The notes under the pieces were generated by a model. The model had not been told where the DNA came from and ran no database searches. It saw only the letters and a list, made by a program, of their open reading frames with translations. Below are positions 42,322-50,993 of a DNA stretch of 64,000 nucleotides, piece after piece. The stretch is from NCBI GenBank assembly GCA_020636075.1, contig JACJYO010000007.1:248001-312000 (forward strand), written 5' to 3'. The translations under genes were made by a program, and so were the position numbers. The first letter of the stretch is position 1; each line of letters begins with the position of its first letter. Origin of the DNA: Lewinellaceae bacterium (GTDB taxonomy: Bacteria > Bacteroidota > Bacteroidia > Chitinophagales > Saprospiraceae).

Positions 42322-43206
42322 ATGTCAGTTTTAGTCAATAAGCACTCCCGGATTCTTGTGCAAGGGTTTACCGGTAAAGAAGGTACATTTCACGCCGAAC
42401 AAATGATCTCTTACGGCACCAATGTGGTTGGCGGCGTTACCCCCGGCAAGGGCGGCCAAACCCACCTCGAACGCCCGGTGTTCAATACCGTGGAACAAGC
42501 CGTTAAATCTACTGGCGCCGATACGTCCATCATCTTCGTACCACCGGCATTTGCTGCCGATGCAATCATCGAAGCTGCACAATCGGGTATTAAAGTTATC
42601 GTAGCCATCACAGAGGGTATTCCCGTGCAGGATATGGTGCGTGCAAAAGCGTACATCGATACAAAAAATTGCCGCCTTATCGGGCCAAACTGCCCGGGGA
42701 TAATTACCCCCGATGAAGCTAAAGTGGGTATCATGCCAGGCTTTGTATTCAAACGCGGACCCATTGGCCTGGTGTCCAAATCCGGAACGCTTACCTACGA
42801 GGCCGCCGATCAGGTCGCTAAAGCCGGCTTGGGTATTACCACGGCGATTGGCATTGGCGGCGACCCGATCATTGGAACTACCACCCTGGATGCGATCAAA
42901 CTGTTTATGGACGACCCCGAAACCGAGGGTATCGTGATGATTGGCGAGATCGGAGGCTCCCTGGAAGCGGAAGCTGCCCAGTGGATCAGCGCCAACGGCA
43001 ACAAAAAACCAGTTATTGGTTTTATTGCCGGTCAGACCGCCCCGAAAGGCCGGAAAATGGGGCATGCCGGTGCTATCGTCGGCAGTGCTGATGATACCGC
43101 TGCCGCTAAAATGCGCATCATGGCCGAACACGGCATTTCCGTAGTGCAGTCGCCCGCTCAAATTGGGCATACTGTACAGCAAGTAATGGGCCTGGTAAAC
43201 TCCTGA
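42322..43206 (+). CDS. sucD: Succinate--CoA ligase, alpha subunit
   Basis: 294 residues. CoA-binding N-terminal domain (LVQGFTGKEGTFHAEQM), IGPNCPGIITP, SKSGTLTYEA, and the phosphorylated His248 in MGHAGAIVG. It forms succinate and ATP or GTP from succinyl-CoA in the citric acid cycle. The beta subunit is not adjacent, as is common in this phylum. A strong terminator follows. Confidence 0.97.
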   Translation: MSVLVNKHSRILVQGFTGKEGTFHAEQMISYGTNVVGGVTPGKGGQTHLERPVFNTVEQAVKSTGADTSIIFVPPAFAADAIIEAAQSGIKVIVAITEGIPVQDMVRAKAYIDTKNCRLIGPNCPGIITPDEAKVGIMPGFVFKRGPIGLVSKSGTLTYEAADQVAKAGLGITTAIGIGGDPIIGTTTLDAIKLFMDDPETEGIVMIGEIGGSLEAEAAQWISANGNKKPVIGFIAGQTAPKGRKMGHAGAIVGSADDTAAAKMRIMAEHGISVVQSPAQIGHTVQQVMGLVNS

Positions 43207-43233
43207 TTCCGGACCTGTTCAGGCAAGGCCTAT

Positions 43234-43304
43234 TCCCTGTGCCGCAACAACTTCTGTTGATTGGTTTTGAACCAAGCTTGGGTTGTGGCACAGGGATTTT
43301 TTTT
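43234..43304 (+). terminator. Intrinsic terminator after sucD
   Basis: Arms TCCCTGTGCCGCAA (43234-43247) and TTGTGGCACAGGGA (43283-43296) pair over 14 bases with one G-U; the loop is long and itself structured; eight T follow at 43297-43304. Confidence 0.85.
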
Positions 43305-43464
43305 AGAATAAACCAGTAAGGGTATCTCAAGAACACTGACGTCGGCAAGTTGACAAAAACAAGTGAGGAAGTAGCGTGTAATCTCTTGTTACACAAGCTA
43401 CTAAAATTTAACTTGCAACGACCTTCTTTTAATACACAATACTCAACCTTAATCACACCTGCTC

Positions 43465-45666
43465 ATGAACAGTCTTCTAAAGGTTCTCGCCTTTTTGGCG
43501 CTGGCTAATTCGTTAACTGCGCAATGCCCACCTGTTTTATTGAATTGCCCCAACGTACCGCAAATGCTTTGCGACGAAACAACCAACAATGCCCAAATCT
43601 GGAACGAGTCGTATTGGTACGATCCGGCATATGAACTCCACGACTTGCCAGAAGGCGCCGCTGATCTGTCGATTACCGTACTCGATGCCTGTAAAACAGG
43701 ACCCATTCTATTTAAGTACCGTTTATACCTCGACCTGGATGCAAATGGAAGTCAGGAAACCATTGTCGACAGCGATGAACTGCCCGGCTGGAATACCATC
43801 TATTTCAATAACGCCGCCGCCGACAGCCTTACTGGTGGCACCCCGCGCAATTTTGACGAACGCCCGGTATTGCCCGAACTTAAATACGGTTTTGCCCTGC
43901 AAACTACCACCAACGGCGATACCCTAACTGCCCGCGTCCGCTGGGCGACCCAGCAAAATCCGGCTAATTACACCCAACCCGAACTGCCGCTCGGAGCCAC
44001 ACACCGTATTGAATGGACAGTAGCGCAGGGCGCTGAAACCAGCACCTGTACCTGGGAATTCATGTTGGAAGATTGCAAAAAACCGGATGTGTTTTGCGTC
44101 AATGGACTGAATGTCAATATTATGCCAACGGCAATGGTCGTACTCTGGGATTCGGACTTTCTGAATAATATAGTCGATAATATTGCCCCGGCAAACCAGT
44201 TGATAACCGGTGTCCGGGTATCGGGCGCCGGCACCGGCTTCCCGCTTAATCCCGACGGCACCCCGCAGAAATATGTGGTTTTTGATTGCAATACGTTAGG
44301 TGAGAACTTAATTGAACTGTGGGCATTCGACAAAGCCGGTAATGCAGGTTATTGTGAGGCATACGTTGTTATTCAAGATAACAATAGTAACTGCCAACCT
44401 GTAGGTAATGCACCTCTGGCTTGCGTGACCTTCCACTGCGACGGCCAGCCGATGGATGAGGTTTTCATGGATATCAAGGGAAACAACCCGGCTTTGCCGC
44501 CAATTACCTTTTTTCCACCCTATCTCAACCAGACCGGCGTAGACGGATGCTGGAATCCAACCAGCCTGAGCATTCCTTTTTTGGCAGATTACACCCTGGC
44601 GCCTTCACTGGACAACAACCATCTCAATGGGGTATCTACCTTTGACCTTATCCTGATCAACAAACACATCCTGGGTACTGAACCACTCAACAATCCGTAC
44701 AAATACCTGGCTGCCGATGCCAATAACAGCCGATCGGTAACCACATTCGATATTATCGAATTGCGCAAACTGATTCTCGGCGTCTACCAGGAACTACCCA
44801 ACAATACATCCTGGCGCTTTGTGCCGAAAGACTATGTCTTCCCCAGCCCGCAAAATCCCTTTCAGCAGGTTATTCCTGCCTCAGTATTCCTCTCTGCAGC
44901 CTTGCAAGGGCCAATCGAATTTCTTGGAGTAAAAGTCGGCGACGTCAACTGCAACGCCGTAGCGCACAGCTTTGCCGCGCCTCCCGATGATCGGGCTGTT
45001 ACTGCGTTGGCTTTGCCTGATGCTCCGCTGGCAGCAGGCCAACTGCTTGAAACAGAACTATATCTTCCTATGGAAACTGCGTGGCAGGGTTTGCAGTTTG
45101 CACTGGAATTTGATCCGGAAAAAATTGCCCTCGAAGAGGTGCTGCCCGCTGGGCTCCCTAATCTCGATGCATCGAATTTTGCCCAACCCAAACCAGGGGT
45201 GCTTACCTTCAGTTGGTTTGACGTCGAAGCCCGGCAATTGCCAACCGGCACACCCGTTTTAAAACTGCGCTGGCGCGCAAAAACTGCATTACAACTATCA
45301 GAAGCAGTGTGGCTGGCGCCTAAACAACTCCATCCGGAAGCCTACACCCAATCTGGCGAATCCCAAACGGTTCAATTGCTTTTCGGGAATCCGGCAAATC
45401 GGACTGAAACAGCCATTTTTAACCCACAGCCCAACCCGACTGGAGCAGGTGCCCGCATTGCCGTACAGGTATCTGATATTTCTTCCAATACAACCTTGGA
45501 ATTGTTTGACCTGAATGGTCGTCGGGTTTATCAAAATCAAATGAATTTGCCGGAAGGACTTAACTGGCTGGATTTGCCGGCAGATGCAATGCCGCTTGCC
45601 GGTGTTTATGTGTGGCGGGTGCAAGCCGGCAAAGCGATTGCTTCGGGGCGGTTGGTGCGATTTTAA
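43465..45666 (+). CDS. T9SS surface protein, shorter paralogue of the giant protein
   Basis: 733 residues with a signal peptide (cleavage near SLTAQ). Residues about 25-310 match the third quarter of the giant protein (WNESYWYD, GGTPRNFDERP, DCKKPDVFCVNGLNVNIMPT against DCKKPTVVCINGLSVNIMPT). A dockerin-like block follows (about 389-455: STFDLILINKHILG, ADANNSRSVTTFDIIELRKL), then a cohesin-like sandwich (513-642) and a sorting domain (645-733, NPQPNPTG). The P-domain and most HYR modules are absent. It lacks the strong codon bias of the giant gene, so it is probably expressed less. A small hairpin (43370-43402) lies in its upstream region. Confidence 0.88.
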   Translation: MNSLLKVLAFLALANSLTAQCPPVLLNCPNVPQMLCDETTNNAQIWNESYWYDPAYELHDLPEGAADLSITVLDACKTGPILFKYRLYLDLDANGSQETIVDSDELPGWNTIYFNNAAADSLTGGTPRNFDERPVLPELKYGFALQTTTNGDTLTARVRWATQQNPANYTQPELPLGATHRIEWTVAQGAETSTCTWEFMLEDCKKPDVFCVNGLNVNIMPTAMVVLWDSDFLNNIVDNIAPANQLITGVRVSGAGTGFPLNPDGTPQKYVVFDCNTLGENLIELWAFDKAGNAGYCEAYVVIQDNNSNCQPVGNAPLACVTFHCDGQPMDEVFMDIKGNNPALPPITFFPPYLNQTGVDGCWNPTSLSIPFLADYTLAPSLDNNHLNGVSTFDLILINKHILGTEPLNNPYKYLAADANNSRSVTTFDIIELRKLILGVYQELPNNTSWRFVPKDYVFPSPQNPFQQVIPASVFLSAALQGPIEFLGVKVGDVNCNAVAHSFAAPPDDRAVTALALPDAPLAAGQLLETELYLPMETAWQGLQFALEFDPEKIALEEVLPAGLPNLDASNFAQPKPGVLTFSWFDVEARQLPTGTPVLKLRWRAKTALQLSEAVWLAPKQLHPEAYTQSGESQTVQLLFGNPANRTETAIFNPQPNPTGAGARIAVQVSDISSNTTLELFDLNGRRVYQNQMNLPEGLNWLDLPADAMPLAGVYVWRVQAGKAIASGRLVRF

Positions 45667-45683
45667 CTTCTTCTTAGCCCAGG

Positions 45684-45725
45684 CCTCTTCTTAGCCCAGG
45701 CCTTAAGGCCTGGGCTAAGAAGAGG
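45684..45725. repeat. Perfect 42-bp palindrome, CCCAGG family, at a stop codon
   Basis: CCTCTTCTTAGCCCAGGCCTT is joined directly to its exact reverse complement; a partial direct copy precedes it (45668-45684). The palindrome supplies the last codons (Ser-Ser) and TAG stop of the rRNA methyltransferase gene on the - strand. It also sits 18 bases after the stop of the + strand surface-protein gene. Confidence 0.85.
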
Positions 45726-47091
45726 GAATCTCCATCCGAATTCGACGCTCGGCAGGCAGGTAGTTATTCCAGCGGCCGGGAACGACTTTCAACCAACCCA
45801 AATTCAGCCCCCGGTATCGTGCCAGTGCCCACCCTTTTGCCGGGGCGCCGGCTGGCAGATCAAAAATTTCTTTTTTCAAAAAACGCAAGGCCTGCTCCCG
45901 ATTGAATTCGATCCCGGGCAGAGTCGGGGCACAATTGCTGCTCAGGGCCAGGGCGTGACCCGGAATAAAATCCCGGCCTTTGAACGTGCCGGCATACAGC
46001 CCGAACCACTTGTTTTTCAAAAACTTGTCGAGTACGCGAAAGTCCGGTTCCAGGGCTTCCGGAAAAGCCAGGATTTCACCGGCGGGTGTTTGGAAAAATA
46101 CCAGAGATGCATCGGGATGGAACCAGGGCGCCAATTCCGGCACTAGTTTTTTAGGCAAAGCCTGCAAACTGCGAAACTGGGGCGAAGCGCCATGGTTGCG
46201 CACTGAGCCTGCTTTTTTTCGAAGTAAGCTGATAAAAAAACCTTCACCCAGCAGCCTGTGCGGAAAAAACTGGTAGCCCTGTGCACTTTCCGCAATGCCA
46301 CATTCAGGAGAAAGGGAAAGCCGAACCAGGTCCAGCGAATACTCCCGGCATAGCCAGGCCACATTGTCGTCGTTTTCCTGTGCATTGTAAGTACAGGTAG
46401 AGTACACCAGCAGGCCTCCGGGTTTCAACGCCTCAACAGCGTTACTGAGAATTCGTTTTTGCCGTGCTGCGCATAGCCCTACCTGCTCCGGCGACCATTC
46501 CCGGGCAGCATCCGGGTCCTTGCGAAATAAACCCTCTCCACTACAAGGGGCGTCCGTTACCACCACATCAAACCAATCCGCCAATTGCGCAAATTCTTCT
46601 GCTTCCGCACTCGTCACAGCGGTGCGCGGATCACCCCAACGCTCCAGGTTTTCACGAAGTGGGCTTACTCGCGACCGGATTACCTCATTGGAAACCACCA
46701 GGCTATCAGGCAGAGCATCAAGCAATAAGGTGCTTTTGCCTCCCGGAGCAGCACACAGGTCGAGCACCTTCAGTGGAGCGCCTGAAGGAAGTGCCTGGCG
46801 CAAGGCTTCCCGTAAAAACATGGACGACGCTTCCTGCACATAATACGCCCCGGCATGCAAAAGCGGGTCAAGCGTGAAAACCGGCCGCTCATGCAAATAC
46901 CGGCCATTCGGATGCCAGGGCACAGGCTTTGATGCGGCAAACAGTGGCTCATCACCGGTGGGATTTTTAGCCGGATTTTCCCGAATACTAACGGGCGCGG
47001 GCTCCTGAAGCGCCATGCTGAATGCGGTAAATTCAGCGCCCAGCAACTGTTGCATTTGTTGCTCAAAAGCGGGTGGGAGTGTAGTTGTCAT
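45715..47091 (-). CDS. rRNA (cytosine-C5) methyltransferase, RsmF/NOL1-NOP2-Sun family
   Basis: 458 residues. SAM domain with LDLCAAPGGKSTLLL, TDAPCSGEGLFRKDP (motif IV with Pro-Cys) and YSTCTYNAQENDDNV (motif VI with the catalytic Cys). The C-terminal part (about 320-458) has the PUA-like RsmF extension seen in the YebU group. It makes m5C in 16S rRNA; the exact position is inferred from E. coli RsmF. The final codons lie within a palindromic repeat. Confidence 0.9.
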   Translation of the reverse strand: MTTTLPPAFEQQMQQLLGAEFTAFSMALQEPAPVSIRENPAKNPTGDEPLFAASKPVPWHPNGRYLHERPVFTLDPLLHAGAYYVQEASSMFLREALRQALPSGAPLKVLDLCAAPGGKSTLLLDALPDSLVVSNEVIRSRVSPLRENLERWGDPRTAVTSAEAEEFAQLADWFDVVVTDAPCSGEGLFRKDPDAAREWSPEQVGLCAARQKRILSNAVEALKPGGLLVYSTCTYNAQENDDNVAWLCREYSLDLVRLSLSPECGIAESAQGYQFFPHRLLGEGFFISLLRKKAGSVRNHGASPQFRSLQALPKKLVPELAPWFHPDASLVFFQTPAGEILAFPEALEPDFRVLDKFLKNKWFGLYAGTFKGRDFIPGHALALSSNCAPTLPGIEFNREQALRFLKKEIFDLPAGAPAKGWALARYRGLNLGWLKVVPGRWNNYLPAERRIRMEIPSS

Positions 47092-47297
47092 TGATGTTAA
47101 AATAGCGGACAGCGTAAAAGTACCAAGGCGCGCGCATATTTAACCGTATCGCTGTACTATCCAAATAACGTCCATTGTCATTGTCGGGACAATGAGCGGG
47201 CAAAAAACCGTGAAAACCGGAAAAACCAAATAAATCGTATCTATTTTTACGGCGTTCAACAGAATTCAGCGCTCGTCTACTTACGGAGATAATAACT

Positions 47298-47801
47298 ATG
47301 AAAGCAGATATCGCCTTGCTGGCTATCATACAGCAAATCAATCAAGTCATCAAGCAATTAATTGCGGAGGACTATCAAAGGCAATTGGCAGAATTTGAAG
47401 GCAATACCTTGGGGCAGCACTTCCGGCACATTCTGGAATTTTTTCAATGCCTGGAAGACGGTGTCAAGTCAGGCACGGTAGATTATGCCGCCCGCAACCG
47501 GAATCCGACTTACGAAAGCCGCCCGGATATAGCAACTGCCGCTTTTGAAGCATTTGCGCATGCGCTTCCAACCTTTGATATGCAGGCGCCGGTATTGGTT
47601 CGGGCAGAGTTTGGCAGCGATGAGCGCCCTTGCTACGAAAGCACAGTCGGGCGCGAATTGCTGTTTGTGTATGACCACGCGATCCATCACCTGGCCATTA
47701 TCAAAATCGGGCTGGTGTGCCAGTTCCCTCAGGTGAAAGCGGCAAAGGATCTGGGTGTTTCACCATCAACAATCAAGGCCCGCACAAAAATGGAAAATTG
47801 A
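47298..47801 (+). CDS. DinB-like four-helix protein
   Basis: 167 residues, cytoplasmic. The pattern of His residues in NTLGQHFRHILEF and YDHAIHHLAIIKIG fits the metal-binding four-helix bundle of the DinB/YfiT superfamily. Members act as thiol transferases or have no known role. It converges with the Sfp-type gene (14 bases between stops). Confidence 0.78.
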   Translation: MKADIALLAIIQQINQVIKQLIAEDYQRQLAEFEGNTLGQHFRHILEFFQCLEDGVKSGTVDYAARNRNPTYESRPDIATAAFEAFAHALPTFDMQAPVLVRAEFGSDERPCYESTVGRELLFVYDHAIHHLAIIKIGLVCQFPQVKAAKDLGVSPSTIKARTKMEN

Positions 47802-47815
47802 GACTGACACTTCAA

Positions 47816-48511
47816 TTATTGGGGTGTGCAGACGGTCCAGATAAACGCACCACCGGAGTTCTCCGGGAGGTCTGTTTTTTCAAAATACATCTGAAAAGCC
47901 TGCCGAAAATCGTCTTTTTTGATCCAGCCCGTTGTTTCAGCGTAGTAATTTTTCCACTCAAAAGGCTCCAGGGACATATGCCCGCGAAAATCCAGTTCTT
48001 TCAGGCCATAGGCTTTGTACAGGCTTTCCTTGGCTGTCCAAAACACATGCATTAGGTCAAATTGTTCCTTGGGGCTGTATTGCTGCAGGAAAGCAGCCTC
48101 ATCCGTATTCAGAAATTTACCAGCCAGCCGTGGCATTTTACTCACCAGAACCTGAATGTCACAACCACAAATCTGGTTTGCCAACATAGCGCCCACAGTG
48201 CCGTGTGAATGGCTAAGCGAGCAATGTAATTCCGGGCGGTGCAGGAAAAAGGGTTTGGCAAAAGCGTTTTTGCCTAAGGGCAACCGCACATTGGCGCCGG
48301 TGAGCAAATGCAATAGCCAGCGCCCAGCCAGCCATTCCAACCGACGAATTCCCTTGTACCGGTCGAGGTCGGCCGCCTCATCGGAAGTGAGGGGAAGGTC
48401 CTGACGAAAGTAGGTTTCATCTTCCGTGATTTGCCAGGTACCGAAGCGGAGCGCTTGCCCAGGCCTGGCACTTCCGTTGAACGCAATATGTCGGGTGAAA
48501 AGCAACGGCAT
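47816..48511 (-). CDS. 4'-phosphopantetheinyl transferase, Sfp type
   Basis: 231 residues. Signature motifs: CGCDIQVLV and VFWTAKESLYKAYG (the WxxKES-x-x-K motif). In most relatives the first motif is G-(I/V)-D-(I/V)-E; here Gln takes the position of the Glu that helps to bind magnesium. It transfers phosphopantetheine from CoA to carrier-protein serines. No polyketide or peptide synthetase is in the window, so it probably serves a remote cluster or fatty-acid synthesis. Confidence 0.88.
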   Translation of the reverse strand: MPLLFTRHIAFNGSARPGQALRFGTWQITEDETYFRQDLPLTSDEAADLDRYKGIRRLEWLAGRWLLHLLTGANVRLPLGKNAFAKPFFLHRPELHCSLSHSHGTVGAMLANQICGCDIQVLVSKMPRLAGKFLNTDEAAFLQQYSPKEQFDLMHVFWTAKESLYKAYGLKELDFRGHMSLEPFEWKNYYAETTGWIKKDDFRQAFQMYFEKTDLPENSGGAFIWTVCTPQ

Positions 48512-48542
48512 AACCGCAAATATGCGGCAAAAAAACAGGAAA

Positions 48543-48699
48543 CCCGAGGCCGTTTCATTAGTACTAATTTATGATTTTGGATTTACGAATTACGATTACA
48601 GTATCACGATAGTGTAAGTCTTTCATTACTCACAAAACAAAATAATCGTAAATCGGCATTCGTAAAATCGTAAATAATGCCTCATGAAACGACCTCGGG
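48543..48699. repeat. Fold-back element, CCCGAGG outer arms and ACGATTTACG inner repeats
   Basis: Outer arms CCCGAGGCCGTTTCAT (48543-48558) and ATGAAACGACCTCGGG (48684-48699) are complementary with one mismatch. The interior carries degenerate inverted copies of GATTTACGAATTACGATT. It fills the gap between the Sfp-type and M4 protease genes. Confidence 0.75.
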
Positions 48700-48712
48700 T
48701 ATGCAATTAAGG

Positions 48713-50962
48713 TCAATCTCCCACCTTAACCAGTTTGCGCGACCAGTATTTACCCGCCGAACGCATTTCCAGGGTGTACAAGCCGTTGGGCAAACCGGTA
48801 TGTGCATACAAAACCGAGTAGTCGCCCTGTGGCAACGTTTCCTTGTCATACCAGGTGTACACGGTGTGTCCGTAAGCGTTGATCAAACGCAGACTGATTG
48901 GTCCGGGGGCAGGCACTGCAAACTGAATACGCAGTTTTGACCGGAATGGATTCGGAAAGGCTTCCAAATTGACGGAATTCACCGGCAAATGTTTGCTGGT
49001 TTGGCCATTTTGCGTCCGGTCGCTGGAGTTCCCGGAGCCCATTAGCGCCATGACTGAACCCGGACAAGGGTCAATATACGCGTGAAAATTATCGCCGCTG
49101 GCAAAGCCCGGTTTGAGCAATACGGCATGCCCGGCTTCGTAAACGACCGGCGCACCGTTGGATGGCGCAATTTCACAATCGGACCGGATGTCGTTGAATG
49201 CATCGAGGAAATAGGGTAGGCCAAACACGTGCACAAAATCCTGCACCGGGCAATCCACTTCGATGTCGTAGCCCAGTCCATCGGCGCTGTACACACCCAC
49301 AGCGTTCCAGGCGCGGGCGCATTGCAGCACCTCGTTCGAACAGTCGCCGAAGAGATCGATGGCAGCCTGAATGGAGCCCCATTTAGCATCGTCATAACCG
49401 GAGCCGCTGTTCAGGTAAACGCTCAGACTGCGATAGGCAATGTTGGCAGCATTGGTGGAGCCGATGCCCTGCACATTGTAAAAATCGCCGTTGTCGTTGA
49501 TGCCGCTGCCACCGTCAGACAACAGGTAAAACCAGAAGTTTTGCACGCCGCTGTTGGTATGCACACCACACTGGTCGTTGGTGCCATCGCAGGTGCCGGA
49601 CGTGGAAACCCAGTTTGTGCCCTGGTAGGTGTCGGGGTCATTTTTATCGTTTGGATTAGTCATGTTCCGAATGTAGCCGCGGTTGGCGCCAACCAGCCAG
49701 TCTTGTGCGCCTGTGGTAAACAACTCCACCATTTCACCGAAAATATCGCTGAACGATTCGTTGAGCGCACCGGATTCTGCGGAATACACCAGGTCGGCCT
49801 CATTCGAAGTGACCGCGTGGGTGAATTCATGCCCGATGATGTCAATCGTATTCCAGTCGTCGGTGACCGATCCGTCGGTGCCATTGTCTCCAAAGCGGAA
49901 GATTTGCTGACTGGGACTCCAACTAGCGTTACTCCAGTTGCGCACACCATTGTTGCCGATGAAGCCGGCCTGGTTGTAGCCGTTAATATTGGCGCCACCG
50001 TTGTCGTAGCTGTCGCGGCCGTGCTGGTTCAAATAATACTGCCAGGATTGGGTAAGGCAGTAAAATGTTTGCACCGCAGATTGCTGGGCCATCGTAGTCC
50101 AGTTGTTGTCGGCGTCGGCGTATTCCGTGGAAAATGCCGTAGACGATGAATCCTGGGCATTGAACACATGGATATTCGGTGACTGGCAGTCGTCGAGCAG
50201 AATGAAATTGCTGCCCGACTGGCTGGTGTTGATGTTTTGCGTGCCGTGCCAGGTTGTATTCCCGGATCCCGGGTCGCAGTGGATGTCCAACGGGTACCGT
50301 TTCAGCAAACCATAGGTGGCCGCGTCCAGATAGATGCATTCAGACAAACCGTCGGCCGTACTGATGTCGAATTTCCAGGCCAACCGGAATTCCTCCCCGG
50401 CAACGACCTGCAACCAAACCAGTTCGCCTTTTGGGTAAAAGCTGGCCTCCCGGTTATTGGTACGTTCCTTCAACGCTTCCTCGGTTTTTTTATCCAGCCA
50501 GAGGTAGTTTTTCGTCGGAACCAGTTCCAGGGCATACTGCAAGGCTTTTTCTTCAGCCACGGCGGCTGGCGGTTCTTCCGCTTTAAAAGCGGGCAAAATC
50601 CGGCCATTGGCCGTTGCAACGCGGCCTTGCTGTTCGTGGAGGGTATACAATGCGCCTTCGATGCGGTAGCCCCGGTAAAATTGTTGGTATCGGTAGTGGG
50701 TCATGCCCAGATCGTCGGTGTTGGTCCGGAGGAGCCGGAATTCGTCGCGGGCAACCGTGCCGAGTGCGGCTTTGCAATCGGTAAAAAAGTCGCGGGCGGA
50801 GATTTTGAGCTCATCGCGCACCTTCAGACCGCGCAGGGTACTGCCCGGTTTTGCCAGCCGGTTCCAGGCCAGCATTTGCGTGCTGTCGCCGAGCGTTTGA
50901 CCGTACACCGCTGCGTGTTGCCCGGCTGCGCACAGCGCGAGCAGAAAGATCCATTTTTTCAT
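48713..50962 (-). CDS. M4 (thermolysin-type) metallopeptidase with T9SS sorting domain
   Basis: 749 residues from the ATG at 50962 (the frame extends to 51019). Signal peptide, an FTP/PepSY-like propeptide (about 30-250), then the catalytic domain with HEFTH (His378, Glu379, His382) and zinc ligand Glu402 in GALNESFSD, the same spacing as thermolysin. Calcium-site-like acidic stretches (DNGTDG, NPNDKNDPDT) are present. A long Cys-containing insert and a sorting domain (about 665-749) follow. It is a secreted protease exported by T9SS and probably activated by cleavage of the propeptide. Confidence 0.93.
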   Translation of the reverse strand: MKKWIFLLALCAAGQHAAVYGQTLGDSTQMLAWNRLAKPGSTLRGLKVRDELKISARDFFTDCKAALGTVARDEFRLLRTNTDDLGMTHYRYQQFYRGYRIEGALYTLHEQQGRVATANGRILPAFKAEEPPAAVAEEKALQYALELVPTKNYLWLDKKTEEALKERTNNREASFYPKGELVWLQVVAGEEFRLAWKFDISTADGLSECIYLDAATYGLLKRYPLDIHCDPGSGNTTWHGTQNINTSQSGSNFILLDDCQSPNIHVFNAQDSSSTAFSTEYADADNNWTTMAQQSAVQTFYCLTQSWQYYLNQHGRDSYDNGGANINGYNQAGFIGNNGVRNWSNASWSPSQQIFRFGDNGTDGSVTDDWNTIDIIGHEFTHAVTSNEADLVYSAESGALNESFSDIFGEMVELFTTGAQDWLVGANRGYIRNMTNPNDKNDPDTYQGTNWVSTSGTCDGTNDQCGVHTNSGVQNFWFYLLSDGGSGINDNGDFYNVQGIGSTNAANIAYRSLSVYLNSGSGYDDAKWGSIQAAIDLFGDCSNEVLQCARAWNAVGVYSADGLGYDIEVDCPVQDFVHVFGLPYFLDAFNDIRSDCEIAPSNGAPVVYEAGHAVLLKPGFASGDNFHAYIDPCPGSVMALMGSGNSSDRTQNGQTSKHLPVNSVNLEAFPNPFRSKLRIQFAVPAPGPISLRLINAYGHTVYTWYDKETLPQGDYSVLYAHTGLPNGLYTLEMRSAGKYWSRKLVKVGD

Positions 50963-50993
50963 GGCTTGAGTGTTTTTTGCGGTGAACAGTTGG

